In this document: positions 28,793 through 39,667 of the stretch, one piece after another
Position numbering within the stretch: the first letter of the stretch is position 1
Layout of the letters: every line of letters starts with the position of its first letter
NCBI GenBank assembly: GCA_003615045.1
Contig: ML014193.1
Location: 1-64,000, forward strand
DNA: 64,000 nt
From: Caulochytrium protostelioides
Taxonomy: Eukaryota; Chytridiomycota; Caulochytriomycetes; Caulochytriales; Caulochytriaceae
Reading direction: 5' to 3'
Made by a program: the position numbers and the translations under genes
Notes under the pieces: model-generated
Told to the model about the DNA's origin: nothing
The model's input: only the letters and a program-made list of their open reading frames with translations
Database searches by the model: none

Positions 28793-31075
28793 ATGCCGCC
28801 CCAGCGCCGATCCCAGGCCAAGCAGGGCCGCGTCGCCCGGGCTGCCGCGACGGCGACGACCACGACGATGACGACGACGACCATCCAGTCAAATCCCGCC
28901 GTGGCGACCACCACGACTACCATCACGACCACCACGGCAGGCGCGACGGCGACGGTGGCGGCCACAGCGCCCCGGATGGCCCAGACGCCCGACGAGGTCC
29001 CGGCCGTCGGCGCCGCCAAGCTCGCCATCTTCCGGGACTGGCTGAAGGAGCAGAACGTCTCGGGGCTGTCGGCCGTTGACATCCAGGTGTCCGGCTACCA
29101 GCCTCAGCTCCCGCCGACCGCGGGGCTGCTCGAAGGCCTGAGCGCCGCCGACGCGGCCGCCATGGGCCTCGCTGCGCCGTACTACCCGACGTACGCGGTG
29201 ACGGCGGCGCAGGACCTGAAGGTGGGCGCCGTGGTGGCCAAGATCCCGAAGAATGCGATCCTCTCGGCGAAGAACTGCGGGATCGCGGATCTGCTCGAGG
29301 AGCACGCCCTCGGCGGCGGCCCCGCGCTCGCGATGGCCGTCGCCTTCGAGCGGAGCCGGGGGACCGACTCGCCGTGGTGGGGATACCTGCAGCTGCTCCC
29401 GGACGCGGCGTACATCCCGCCGCTGTGGACGCCCGAGGAGCAGATGCGCCTCGCGGGCACGGACCTGGAAACGATGCTGCCCGTCTATACCGACGCGCTG
29501 CGCGACGACTACGAGCGCCTGGTGGCGCCGATCTGCGCCCAAGCCCCGGCGGTCCTCGGTCATCTTTCGTTCGAGCGGTATGTGGCGGCGATGTCGCTCG
29601 TCACGAGCCGCTCGTTCCAGGTCGATGCCTATCATACGACCGCGCTCATCCCGGTCGCGGACCTCTTTAACCACGCCACGAACCGTGAGCACGTCCACTT
29701 CGAGACCGACTATGATGTCTGCCCCGAGTGCGGCGAGCTGGAGTGCGCGTGCGGTGACGACGCGGACCTGGCCCACGCCATGCTCGGCGAGAACGCCGAC
29801 GACAGCGCGAGCGAAGCAAGCAGCCATGGCTCGATGCCGTCGCTGCTCGGCGACGATGCGGCCGAGCCGGATGTCGAGGCCGCCACGCTGCGGGCGCAGA
29901 AGGCCAACGCCGCGCTGGTGGATACCCACGTCGACTACGCGAACTGCCTGGATATGACGGTCGTGCGCGCGGTCAACAAGGGCGACGAGATCTACAACAC
30001 CTACGGTGCCATGACGAACGCCGCGCTGCTGAACCGGTATGCGTTTGTCGAGCCGGGCAACCCCGAGGATACGGTGCTACTGGACCCGCAGCTGCTGGTG
30101 GAGGTGTGGTGCCACCCTCGGCACCGCGCGCCGCCCTCGCGTGAGTCGCGCGAGGACCCCATGCGTGCCGTCACCGAGGGCCGCGCCATCACGCAGCGTG
30201 AAATGGACGAAGTCTTCCAGTCGTGGAAGGAGGCCGTCGCGCCCTCCATCAGCGAGCTGATGGACGAAGAAGCCGGCGACGGCGATGCGGAAGACGACGA
30301 CTCCTCCGTCGACTTGGACTCGGGCGACTGGGAAGAGGTTGTTTCGGATTCGGACGCCGGTTCGGACGAGGCGTCGGATGCGCCTCGCGATTCGGATTCG
30401 GATTCGGATTCGGACTCGGACGGCTCGCAGCTCGAGTTCAACGCGGACGGCGACGTCGTCAGCTCGTCGAAGCACGACGCGGACGAGCATCGCTGCGACG
30501 GCAGCGACTGTGCCGACCACGACCACGACCACGCGGACGACGATGAGATGGACATGGACATGGACGAGGACGAGGACGAGGACGAGCCGCCCGAGAACGA
30601 CGCGAAAGCGCTGCTGTACATTGACGCGCAAGGCCAGCCCTCGCTCGGCCTCAAGACCTTCGGCGCCCTCCTGGTTGCGGGGCCCTACGCGCGCGGCGCC
30701 TTCCTCGCGAACGTGCCCCAGCTCATCGCCCAGGTCCGCCACGACGCCGGCTGGTGGACCACCCTGCGCGGGTCCGGCGACACCGACAAGGCGCCCGCCA
30801 AGGCCACGCCGTCGCGGCTCCATGCCCATCTGCAGACGCTGATCGGCCTCTGGCTCTTTGCCCGCATGCAGATGGCGCATTTGAAGCGCGAAGCCGCCGA
30901 GTCTGCCATCGCCGATGTCGGCGAGGCCCACGACGGCGCGGCGCGGGGCGCGGCGCTGGCCACCGCGTTGCATGGCCAGGAAGACGCGCTGCTCCAGCGC
31001 GGCCTGGCCCGCTTCATGCCGGACCTTGCCAAGGCCGCGGGCGAGACGGAAACTGCCGCCGAGGCGACGACTTAA
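28793..31075 (+). CDS. SET-domain lysine methyltransferase (SETD6/RKM/LSMT type)
   Basis: 760 residues from ATG 28793. The first 62 residues are Thr/Ala-rich and M62 could be an alternative start. The split SET domain of the Rubisco-LSMT class follows: the domain opens near 70-155 (DWLKEQNVSG, VGAVVAKIPKNAIL); an iSET helical part follows; then IPVADLFNHATN with the AdoMet-binding N293-H294; then VNKGDEIYNTYG with catalytic-site tyrosine Y404. Between the NH motif and the last strands sits a Cys cluster, C310-x2-C313-x4-C318-x-C320, followed by an acidic loop. The C-terminal half holds a substrate-binding-like helical region interrupted by Asp/Ser-rich repeats (DSDSDSDSD, and Met-Asp/Glu-Asp runs). 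Relatives methylate ribosomal proteins or other non-histone proteins; the substrate here is unknown. Convergent with the PAP2 gene. Confidence 0.88.
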   Translation: MPPQRRSQAKQGRVARAAATATTTTMTTTTIQSNPAVATTTTTITTTTAGATATVAATAPRMAQTPDEVPAVGAAKLAIFRDWLKEQNVSGLSAVDIQVSGYQPQLPPTAGLLEGLSAADAAAMGLAAPYYPTYAVTAAQDLKVGAVVAKIPKNAILSAKNCGIADLLEEHALGGGPALAMAVAFERSRGTDSPWWGYLQLLPDAAYIPPLWTPEEQMRLAGTDLETMLPVYTDALRDDYERLVAPICAQAPAVLGHLSFERYVAAMSLVTSRSFQVDAYHTTALIPVADLFNHATNREHVHFETDYDVCPECGELECACGDDADLAHAMLGENADDSASEASSHGSMPSLLGDDAAEPDVEAATLRAQKANAALVDTHVDYANCLDMTVVRAVNKGDEIYNTYGAMTNAALLNRYAFVEPGNPEDTVLLDPQLLVEVWCHPRHRAPPSRESREDPMRAVTEGRAITQREMDEVFQSWKEAVAPSISELMDEEAGDGDAEDDDSSVDLDSGDWEEVVSDSDAGSDEASDAPRDSDSDSDSDSDGSQLEFNADGDVVSSSKHDADEHRCDGSDCADHDHDHADDDEMDMDMDEDEDEDEPPENDAKALLYIDAQGQPSLGLKTFGALLVAGPYARGAFLANVPQLIAQVRHDAGWWTTLRGSGDTDKAPAKATPSRLHAHLQTLIGLWLFARMQMAHLKREAAESAIADVGEAHDGAARGAALATALHGQEDALLQRGLARFMPDLAKAAGETETAAEATT

Positions 31076-31218
31076 GGCCCGCCGACCTGGATCGACCGCG
31101 CGATGGGGATGAAAGACGATAAAATCAATATGAGTATGGGGGGAAAAGAAAAAGAAAAATAGGAAGATTCCTTTCGAGACGGCAGGCGAGGACCGATCCC
31201 GACGATTCAGACATGTGA

Positions 31219-32346
31219 TCAAGCATGATCGGCATCATGGAGACGCGTGTAGTCGCTGCCGTCGTCATCGAGGTGCACGAGCGGCGAGCGCGGGGTGCCG
31301 TCCCAGGTAAAGTAGTTGCGGAACGCGAGGGTCGCGATCGTGAAGCCAAGGAGCGAGCCCGAGATCACGTCCGTCGGGTGGTGGATGTGCTGGACGGTGC
31401 GGCTGATGGCGATGTACCCGGCGACGAGCAGCGGCGCGACGGCGACCACGAAGGGCCAGACGCGGCCCTTGACCCACGGCGTCAGCGGGGTCCAGCGGGC
31501 GTCGGCGATGTGGGTGGCCGGCGTGGCATGGGGCGCGGGCGTCACGGGCGGGCGGAGCAGGCCGCCCTTAGCCGCGAGGAACAGGGCCAGGAAGCCGAGC
31601 GTCGAGAAGGCGATGCTCGAGTGGCCCGAGGGCCAGGACCGGCGGCCCTCCATGATGACGCGAGGGTCGCCCGTGCACGCGTGGTGCAAGTCCGACCACT
31701 GGCAGCGGTCCAGGAAGTCCGGGCGCAGGCGGCCCGCGAAGACCTTGAGCAGGTCGGTGATACAGACGTTGAACCAGAACGAGGCCATGAACGCGAGCAG
31801 GTACACGTGGCTCTCGAGCAGCGCGTACATGGCCGGGCTCTGGGCGAAGCGGTGGATGCGGGCGTGGATCGCGCCGTCGACGGCCGACGACGGCTCGCCC
31901 AGCTGCTCGATGCGGTCGTTGCCCCCCACGCCCAGGCGGCCGTCCTCGTCCTCGTCGCTGCCAAGCAGCAGCGGCTGCATGGACGCGCGGACATACTCGC
32001 AGGGGTGCACCACGACGCGGGTCCGCACGAGCGCGTACAGGCCGGCCTGGTAGATGAGGTAGGTCACGAGGGGCACGTAGATCGAGATCTGGAAGAGGGC
32101 CTGGTTCGAGACGATGTCGGGCTGGTTCTTCCAGCTGATCGAGCCCGTCGGGTCGCGCGGATCGAACGAGCGCTGCGCGGGCGTGAGGCGGATGATGACG
32201 GTGCCCCAGACGACGGCGAGCACGAGCACGACGGCGTAGTCGACGAGGTAGTTCACGGCCCAGAAGAGGCCCGGGCGGAAGCGCGGCCGCATCATGGCCT
32301 CGCTCGCGTGGCCGTGGTAGTCCACGTGGGCGGTCGGACCCGGCAT
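31219..32346 (-). CDS. PAP2-family lipid phosphate phosphatase (Dpp1/Lpp1-like)
   Basis: 375 residues from ATG 32346. About six membrane segments, for example YLVDYAVVLVLAVVWGTV near 33-50. All three phosphatase motifs are present: C1 K201-x6-R208-P209, C2 PSGH at 239-242, and C3 S315-R316-x5-H322-x3-D326, with H322 as the nucleophile. This class dephosphorylates phosphatidate, lysophosphatidate or diacylglycerol pyrophosphate at the lumenal or vacuolar face of membranes. The 140 residues between the second segment and C1 include a short acidic loop (GSDEDEDG). A complete enzyme with no broken motif. Confidence 0.93.
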   Translation of the reverse strand: MPGPTAHVDYHGHASEAMMRPRFRPGLFWAVNYLVDYAVVLVLAVVWGTVIIRLTPAQRSFDPRDPTGSISWKNQPDIVSNQALFQISIYVPLVTYLIYQAGLYALVRTRVVVHPCEYVRASMQPLLLGSDEDEDGRLGVGGNDRIEQLGEPSSAVDGAIHARIHRFAQSPAMYALLESHVYLLAFMASFWFNVCITDLLKVFAGRLRPDFLDRCQWSDLHHACTGDPRVIMEGRRSWPSGHSSIAFSTLGFLALFLAAKGGLLRPPVTPAPHATPATHIADARWTPLTPWVKGRVWPFVVAVAPLLVAGYIAISRTVQHIHHPTDVISGSLLGFTIATLAFRNYFTWDGTPRSPLVHLDDDGSDYTRLHDADHA

Positions 32347-33941
32347 GATGAGGTGGGACGCGTCAGAGATCGAGGGTCAGAGGACGATGAGGAAGAAAGA
32401 AAGAGAGAGAGAGACCCACCCACGAGCGAAGCGATCAGGCGTCGATAAAGAGAGAGCCACGTCGCAGTAGGCCCTGGGCTCGGATCCATCCCGACGCGGA
32501 CGCGAGGGCTGGCTGCGACGAAGCTGCGATCTCCTCGATTACTGGAGTCGATCTCGGCCCCGACTAGCGAGCCCTCATCCACGCGACCCTGGCGCGACCG
32601 CAGATGAACACGAGACGACGAGTGGGGGATGCGTGACGCGACGGGGCGACCCTCGGCGCCCGAGACGCCTGCCGTCGTGCCCAGCCACGGCGTCGCGTGG
32701 TCCGTGGCGGCGGCGGCGGCGGCGCGCCCGCGGGGGCGCCACGGACCGCGGCGGAAGCGCGGCCGATCCCGTCATAAGCGCACCCGCGATCTCGGCCGCG
32801 CGGCCGTCGGTCGGTGATGGCGGCCATGCGGTATGGTCCCGCCCCAGGAAGGCGTCGCATTCAGGATACCAGGCCGACCTGCTGGCCAGCGAGGGTCGTG
32901 ACGGTCGCTGCGCCACCCTGGCAACACGGCCTCCCTGGGTCGCCGATGGCGTGGCGATGGCGATGGCGATGGCGTGACGTGGCGCCAGCCGAGGGATCGG
33001 CGGGGCCATCACGTCTCTTCAACCCGCACGGATCATGCGGGCTGACGGCACGGACCCATTGGCCCTGGGCGCGTCACGCACGCCGTCACGCATGGCGCAT
33101 CACGTATGCGTCGGAGTTTCGGGAACCCACGCGTTTCCGCAACCCACGGCCAGACGCTCTGGGACCGAGCGGCCGAGGGGTGAGTCGATACCCGCGGGAA
33201 GGGGCCGGCGCCGCGCGCCCCTCGCCGGCCCGGCCGGTCAGGCCACGGCGCGGGCCCTCCTAGCGCCGCGACCGCCCACGTCCGGTCGGGCATGGTCGGG
33301 CATGGTCGCACCACGATGTTGGGGTGAAGACCAGCCGGCAGACCAGCACCCGGTTCCACGCGGGGCCCGGCATGTGGTGATCATCTGCCAAGTCCGACAA
33401 TGACGCGTCGTCCCCTCTTGCCGTAGCCATGGCACCCGCCGTCTCCAGCGGGTCGCCCTTGGAATGCCGATCCTGCCAGACAGACGATCGGGTCGGCCGC
33501 CCTCAAGTTTTGGGATTGACCCCAGACAGACCGAAGGGGGTGGCTCGCGCCGCCGATCTGGGTTCCACGGCCAGGGGTCGGCGGAGGCAGCGAGAGGGCA
33601 TCGCGCGTGGGAGTCGGTGGACCGAGTCCCGACCCCTGATTCACAGGGCTTTGGCGGCATCATCTCGGATCCGTGCGGGTTCCACCTGCGCGCTCGACGC
33701 CGAAAGCCCGCTGTATGTCCGCCCCGCCCCCTTCATCAGTCGTCGATCCATCCCGCCCCTCTCGTCAACCTGCCGTGATCCTCGCCAGGACTCGTCCTTC
33801 TGCGGATTGTGGGCGCTCTTAAGTCTCGGTCGGCGGCGTCTTCTCCGCCGTATCCGTACGATCAGCAGCCATCCGACCCCGAGTCCGTCCCGCATTCGGC
33901 CCGGCACCACCGCCCCTCCACCGCCGACCGCATCGCCTGAC
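32347..33941. other. Intergenic region upstream of the F-box/WD40 gene
   Basis: Holds the upstream region of the PAP2 gene and of the F-box gene. The frame of the F-box gene is open back to 33429, but residues encoded before ATG 33942 are Arg/Pro/Ser-rich and unlike a protein, so I treat this as leader and promoter. Confidence 0.45.
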
Positions 33942-36611
33942 ATGACATCGTTCCGGCCGGCGCAGGCCGGCCACCCGACCGACACCCATCCCAGCCGGGA
34001 GGCCTTGCGCCATGGCGCTGCCACCGTCGCCGCCTCGTCTCCCGCGGCGGCTCGCCGGCCGCCGCCGCCGCTGACGCTCTCATCGACGGCATCACGGGAT
34101 GCGGCCGCCGCCGCATCGTTCGGCACGGCGCGGCCGTCGCCCCCGATTCCCATCGCCCGGCCATCCTGCGATGTGCACGGTGACGGTCGCAGTGCGCGTG
34201 GCAGCGGCGGCGGCAGCATCGCTAAGCAAGGCGGGAACGCCTCGCCCGACTCGACGCACAGCGGCCTCAGCCACGGCGGCGTGAGCGTCACCGACTCGGC
34301 ACTCGAGGTCGCCATGGGCTCGCCGCTGCGGATCGACCTGCTCGCCCGGCTCCCCATCGAGATCGCCTTCCGGGTTCTCTACTGGGTGAGCGCCACGCCG
34401 AAGCGTGGAGCCGCGGCGGCGGCGGCGGCGGCGGCTGGGACTGCCGCCGCCGCCACGAGCGCCGCCGCGGGCACGCCGCTGCCCACCCCAGCGGGGACCA
34501 GCAGCACGAGCACGAGCAGCACCGCGCTCGCGGTGGCGGCGTCGACGGCCACACGAACCCGCGCCGCCCGCGAACTCGCGCGCTGCATGGCCGTCAGCCG
34601 CACGTGGCACCGCATCGCGTCCGACCCGGCGTTCTGGCGCGCCGCATATGACGCCGCGTACCCCGAGGACGCGGCCATTGGGCCCGAGACGCCCGCGTGG
34701 CGGCTCGCGCTGTGTCCCGTGACTCCCGACGGCGGCAACGACGGCGATGTCGGGCGCGAGGCGCCGTCCGCCGATCGCGACGCGAGGCCACGGACGCCCG
34801 ACGCCCGCGCGGCCTCGCCCGACGCCACGGGCGCCAGGGGCCCCGAGCCGGTCGTCCAGGTCGGCATCGAGGTCGCTCCGTTCGGCACGCTGCTGGCGGC
34901 CGCCGCCGCAGCCTCCGCGGCGTCGTCACCGCAGGCATCGCCGCTCTGGTCGGCGCCCCTCCACTCAGCGAGCCCCGCCGCGGCGACGGCGGCAGCGGCG
35001 GTGACAACGCCGACCACGCCGGCTGGCGCCATCCCTTGGACGCGACGGTACGCACTGCGGCTCGCGCTGGCGCGCAACTGGCGCGAGGGCCGCGCGACGC
35101 GGCACCGTCTGCTCGGGCATGCCGACAACGTCTACTGCATCCAGCTCGCGGGCGACGTGGTCGTCAGCGGCTCGCGCGACCAGACCGTGTGCTTCTGGGA
35201 CCTCCGCACCATGCAGGCCGTGCGTCGCTTGACCGGCCATACCGGCTCCGTGCTCTGCCTGCAGTTCAACACGCGCTGTCTCGTGACGGGCTCCTCCGAC
35301 CAGACCGTGATCGTCTGGGACCTGATGGGCCGGCGGCTGCGCACGCTGCGCGGCCACACGGGAGCCGTGCTGGACGTGCGCATCAACGACGAGTGCGTCG
35401 TCTCGTGCTCCAAGGACCACACCCTCGTGGTGTGGGACATTGCCACCGGCGAGATCCGCCACCAGCTCATCGGCCATACCGCCGCCGTCAATGCCGTCTG
35501 CCTCCACGGCAATCGTGCCGTCTCGGCCTCGGGCGACTGCCTGCTCAAGCTGTGGGACATTGAGACGGGCGCGTGCCTGCGCGACTATGCCGGCCACCAC
35601 AACGGCCTCGCGTGCGTCCAGTACGATGGCGAGATCATCGTGAGCGGCTCGAACGACAAAACACTGCGCATCTGGGACGCCGCGTCGGGCGCGCTCCTGC
35701 ACACGCTCGAGGGCCATACCGCCCTCGTCCGCACGCTGTGCTTCGACGCCGAGCACATCGTCTCGGGCTCCTACGACCATTCCATCAAGGTCTGGGACCG
35801 CCAGACCGGCGCCCTGCTCCACGACTTCCCGCGCGCCCACCGCCTGCCCGTCTTCCAGGTCATGCTTGACGCCACCCGCATCGTCTCCTGCGGCCAGGAC
35901 CGCGCCGTCGTCGTCTGGGACTTCGCCAAGCCCGCCGACCTCCCCGTCTCCCTCTTCGCCCTGCGCACGGGGTATACCGAGGCCCCGCCCGAGAGCGCCC
36001 GCACCGCCCTCGCCGAAAGCGCCACCGCCACCGCCCACCCGGCCCCGCCGAACACGGCCGTCGCCGTCACAGGGCCCCTTCCGGCCCTGCCCGTCCAGAC
36101 CGCGCCGTCGCCGGAAGCCCCCCCTGCGACCGCCGCCGCAGAGGCCGCCGCGCCGCTGTCCCCGAGCTCCCGCGCCATGGTGACCGCGCTGCTCTCGGGC
36201 AACCCGACGGCGATCGCCGCCGCCCTGCTCGCACGTCGTCCGGGCGGCGCCGGCAGCGACCGCCCGCCCTCAGGCGCCACGGGACCGAGCAGCCCGCGCC
36301 TCGCGCTCGACGCCATCGCGACGAGGCTGGCCGACGTCTTTGGCGCCACGGGGCCGCAGCCAACCGCTGCTGCCGCTACCGCCCGTGCGGCCCCTCCCAG
36401 TGCGGACGCCGCGCCCGTGTCAGCGCGGCCGGTGGACCCGGCCGGCGACACGGCCGAGGCACCGCCGTCGGCGATCCCGACGACCGCGGCGACGGCGGTC
36501 GACGAGCCGTCGCGGTCGACGAGCAAGCGGATCCGCGCCGCGGCGCGGCGCCGATGGACCCGCATCCGGCCGTGGTCGCGCTCGGTCGCCGCGTCCCGCG
36601 CCCTCGTCCAA

Positions 36612-36661
<50 letters not shown>

Positions 36662-37100
36662 GACCGCTACTTCCACGTCGACCACGGCCGCCGCCCCGGC
36701 CACGCTACCAGCGCCCGTGCCGCCGATCCCGTGGTCGATCTTGCGCAGCCCGGTGCCCGAGCACCCGCGGCAGCCGCTGGGCCCAGCTCCGCCGGAGCGC
36801 GTCGTTGCCGGCGAGGCCGCGGCGGTCCTCGCCGAGCTGGCCCGCGCGGACCTGAGCGAGGCGTCGTCGTCGTCGGAGTCGTCGGAGTCGAGTGCGACGC
36901 CGAGCCGTGGGCGGCGGCCGAGCCCACGCCCGATCGGCCCCGTCCGACCGCCCCGCAGCGGCTCGGGGGGCTCCGGCCCCACCACCGCCACCGCCCCGCC
37001 CCTCGCGTTCCTGCCCCGCGGCGATGCGCGGGGACGCCCGCGTTTCTCGGGAACCACCGAATTCCACCCGAACCGGTGCTACCGTCGCCAGGGGCCCTAA
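33942..37100 (+). CDS. F-box / WD40-repeat protein (SCF ubiquitin ligase substrate receptor)
   Basis: 1052 residues from ATG 33942 (frame open upstream but not protein-like). An F-box lies at about 131-240 (IDLLARLPIEIAFRVLYWV ... ARCMAVSRTWHRIASDPAFW), split by an Ala/Ser/Thr insertion of about 50 residues. After an Ala/Asp/Pro linker, HRLLGHADNVYCIQ at about 388 opens seven WD40 blades to about 664, each with a GH start and WD end (for example GHTGSVLCLQF...VTGSSDQTVIVWD). The Cdc4/Met30/beta-TrCP architecture binds Skp1 through the F-box and phosphorylated substrates through the propeller. The 390-residue C-terminal tail is disordered, with poly-Ala near 890 encoded by a GCC repeat at about 36612-36661. 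The substrate is unknown. Confidence 0.9.
36612..36661 (+). repeat. GCC trinucleotide array encoding poly-Ala
   Basis: An almost uninterrupted GCC run in frame within the C-terminal tail of the F-box/WD40 gene. Confidence 0.9.
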
Positions 37101-38060
37101 TCATCCAAATCGCGTGCTGTCGTCGCGGACGGCCGCGGCATGGACGGCGAACGTCGCGGACCGGCGGATGTGATTGCTTCTGATATCCCACGCAGCGCGT
37201 GGACACCTCATGGCGATCCGCGCTGCATTTCTCTCTAACAGACCCGATCCGGGACATGAAGCGGCAGGCCACGACGCTGTGACAGGGATGGCCACGATGG
37301 CCGATCCCGCGAGCGGTCACCTCGATGAGCCGATGGGTGGCGGTGTCGTTTACCATCATGGAACCTGCAGCGAAGGTCGTCGTCGGGGCGACTTTTCGCC
37401 TTTGTCGGCCCCGAGGCGGATGAGCCCAGCGCAGCCAGCGGCCGTGCCTTACCATACCCGCGGATGGGATGTGAGGCGGGCGGCGACGGTGACGGCGGCG
37501 ACGGCGACGGCGGCGGCGGCGGCGGCGACGGCGACGGCAGGTCCATGCGTCGTGAATCGTCTCTCGACCGCGGCATGAACAGGGAAATCCGCCGCGCCTT
37601 GGCCGTGTCACCTGACCCGCGCATGGCGCCGTGCCGGGCCAAGCACCTGGCGGCGGGGCCGCCCTTTCCTTTCCTTTCCTCGACAGAGAGTGGTCAAGGC
37701 GCCGCTCATCCGGGCCGCCGTCGGAGCCGCGCGGCATCCACGAGACCGCCGGCTTGAGACGCATATGCGACGCGCGAGCCGACGCGTCGCCAGCACCCAC
37801 AAAGCGGAGCGGCGATGCGATGCGATGCGATGCCGAGCGACGCCGACTCGTAGGGAGAATCGTGACGAGGAGTCTCTCGGTGAAGCGCCCATGCTACTCC
37901 GTTCCTGGTAGAAGCCCTGAGTCCTACGCCGTGCGTGTGTCCCGTTGCCCCCTCAACGACGCCCTCGCCGCTCCCGCCGTCCCCGCCTCTCGGCAACGCC
38001 CCCATACGCGCTCGTCCCCGGGCCCGCCGTTGCTTTCTTAGCGAATTCTGTGCTGCCACC
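37101..38060. other. Intergenic region upstream of KGD2
   Basis: No gene supported. It includes a GATGC pentamer run at about 37812-37833 and a GGCGAC-type repeat near 37487-37530. The leader before ATG 38061 is pyrimidine-rich. Confidence 0.45.
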
Positions 38061-39667
38061 ATGCTCTCCACTGCTGCCGTCGCGGCCGCCACGGGCCGCG
38101 CGTCGGCCCGTTTCCACGCGCCGTCGGCCCTCCGCATGGCCCGCCACACCGCGGTCTGCGCGGCGGCCGCCCGCTGGTATGGTAAGATGACCCCCGCGTG
38201 ATGGGATGGGCCGTCACAGGCGATACGTCGGCCGCGATACGCCGCCATGCCTATCATGAGCCGCGGGCGCCGTCGCTCGTGGCGAAGGCATTCCCCGATT
38301 CCTCCGATGTCGTGACGCCCTGCATGGACTCATCTTGCCCCCGATGCAACTGTTGCCTGCACTCATGCGATGCCATGCGTCACTCGATGTGATGGATGTG
38401 GCCCCGTGCCCTCCTCGCCTCGCATGCTGATCGACTAGCCACCAAGACCATGAAGGTGCCGCCGATGGCTGAGTCCATCTCGGAAGGCACCCTGGCCGCC
38501 TGGACCAAGTCGGTGGGCTCCTTCCTGTCGCAGGACGAGCCGCTGGCCACGATCGAGACCGACAAGATCGACGTCACGGTCAACTGCCCCGAGAGCGGCA
38601 CGCTGATCAAGGTCCTCGCCGAGGAGGGCGACACCGTCGAGGTCGGCCAGGACTTCTACGTGATCGAGCTGGGCGATGCCCCCAAGGCGGGCGCCGTCGC
38701 GCCCGCGGCCGAGCAGACCGCCGACAAGAAGAGCGATGCCTCGACGGCTGACGCCCAGGCCGAAGCCAGCGCCCAGCCCGCGGCCGAGAAGGCGCCGTCG
38801 CCGTCGCCGTCGCCGTCGTCGCCATCGAAACCGGCGCCCGCGGCGTCCAAGCCGGCCGCGCCGAAGGCCGCGCCGAAGCAGCCGTCGGCACCCGTGTCGA
38901 CCCCTGCCGCGCCGCCGACCGCCGACGCCGCCGCCGAGGGTGAGTTCCAGGGCTACCTGCCTGGGAGCCGCACCGAGCGCCGCGTGCCCATGTCACGCAT
39001 GCGCCAGCGCATCGCGTCGCGCCTGCTCGAGTCGCAGCAGACCGCTGCCGCGCTCACCACCTTCAACGAGATCGACATGACCGCCGCCATGGACTTCCGC
39101 AAGACGTACAAGGACGCCGTCATGACGAAGCACGGCGTCAAGCTCGGCTTCATGAGCATCTTCATGAAGGCCGCCGCCATGGCGCTGAAGGAGGTCCCGG
39201 CCGTGAACGGCCGCATCGAGGGCAACGACATGGTCTACAGTGACTTTGTCGACATCTCCGTTGCCGTCGCGACGCCCAAGGGCCTCGTGACGCCGGTCGT
39301 GCGCAACGTCGAAGCTATGACGATGGTCCAGATCGAGCAGGCCGTCGCCGGGTTCGGCGCCAAGGCCCGCGCCAACGCCATCACGCTCGAGGACCTCGCC
39401 GGCGGCACCTTCACCGTCAGCAACGGCGGCGTCTTCGGCTCGCTGATGGGCACGCCCATCATCAACCAGCCGCAGTCCGCGATCCTCGGCATGCACGCCA
39501 CCAAGACCCGCGCCGTCGTCGTCGACGGCAAGGTCGAGGCCCGCCCCATGATGTACGTCGCCCTCACGTACGACCACCGCATTGTGGATGGCCGCGAGGC
39601 CGTCACGTTCCTGGTGAAGCTCAAGGAGCTCATCGAGGACCCCAGGCGGATGCTGCTCGACGTTTAA
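38061..39667 (+). CDS. KGD2: Dihydrolipoamide succinyltransferase, E2 of 2-oxoglutarate dehydrogenase (two exons)
   Basis: Exon 1 is 38061-38181 and exon 2 is 38439-39667; joined they give 449 residues. Exon 1 encodes a mitochondrial targeting peptide rich in Ala and Arg (MLSTAAVAAATGRASARFHA) and the junction reads RWY-ATKTMKVPPMAESISEG, matching E2o proteins at the start of the lipoyl domain. The lipoylated lysine is K83 in TDKID. A Pro/Ala/Lys linker (about 115-190) leads to the catalytic acyltransferase domain, with YDHRIVDGREAV near the C-terminus providing the catalytic His and Asp. The protein forms the core of the TCA-cycle complex in the mitochondrial matrix. The frame of exon 2 alone begins with intron-derived residues, so the two-exon model is clearly better. 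Confidence 0.95.
38182..38438 (+). other. Spliceosomal intron in KGD2 (257 bp, phase 1)
   Basis: The donor GTAAGA follows the first base of a Gly/Ala codon. The acceptor is TAG at 38436-38438. CTGAT at 38427-38431, only a few bases from the acceptor, is a candidate branch site. Removing it restores the family-conserved YATK junction; in-frame stop TGA at 38199-38201 shows it is not coding. Confidence 0.9.

Noticed and set aside
33429-33941. N-terminal extension of the F-box/WD40 protein
   Set aside because: Open frame, but the residues are Arg/Pro/Ser-rich and unlike protein; ATG 33942 is a better start.
35771-37057. 428-codon minus-strand frame
   Set aside because: Mirror of the low-complexity tail of the F-box/WD40 gene, which has unmistakable WD repeats on the plus strand.
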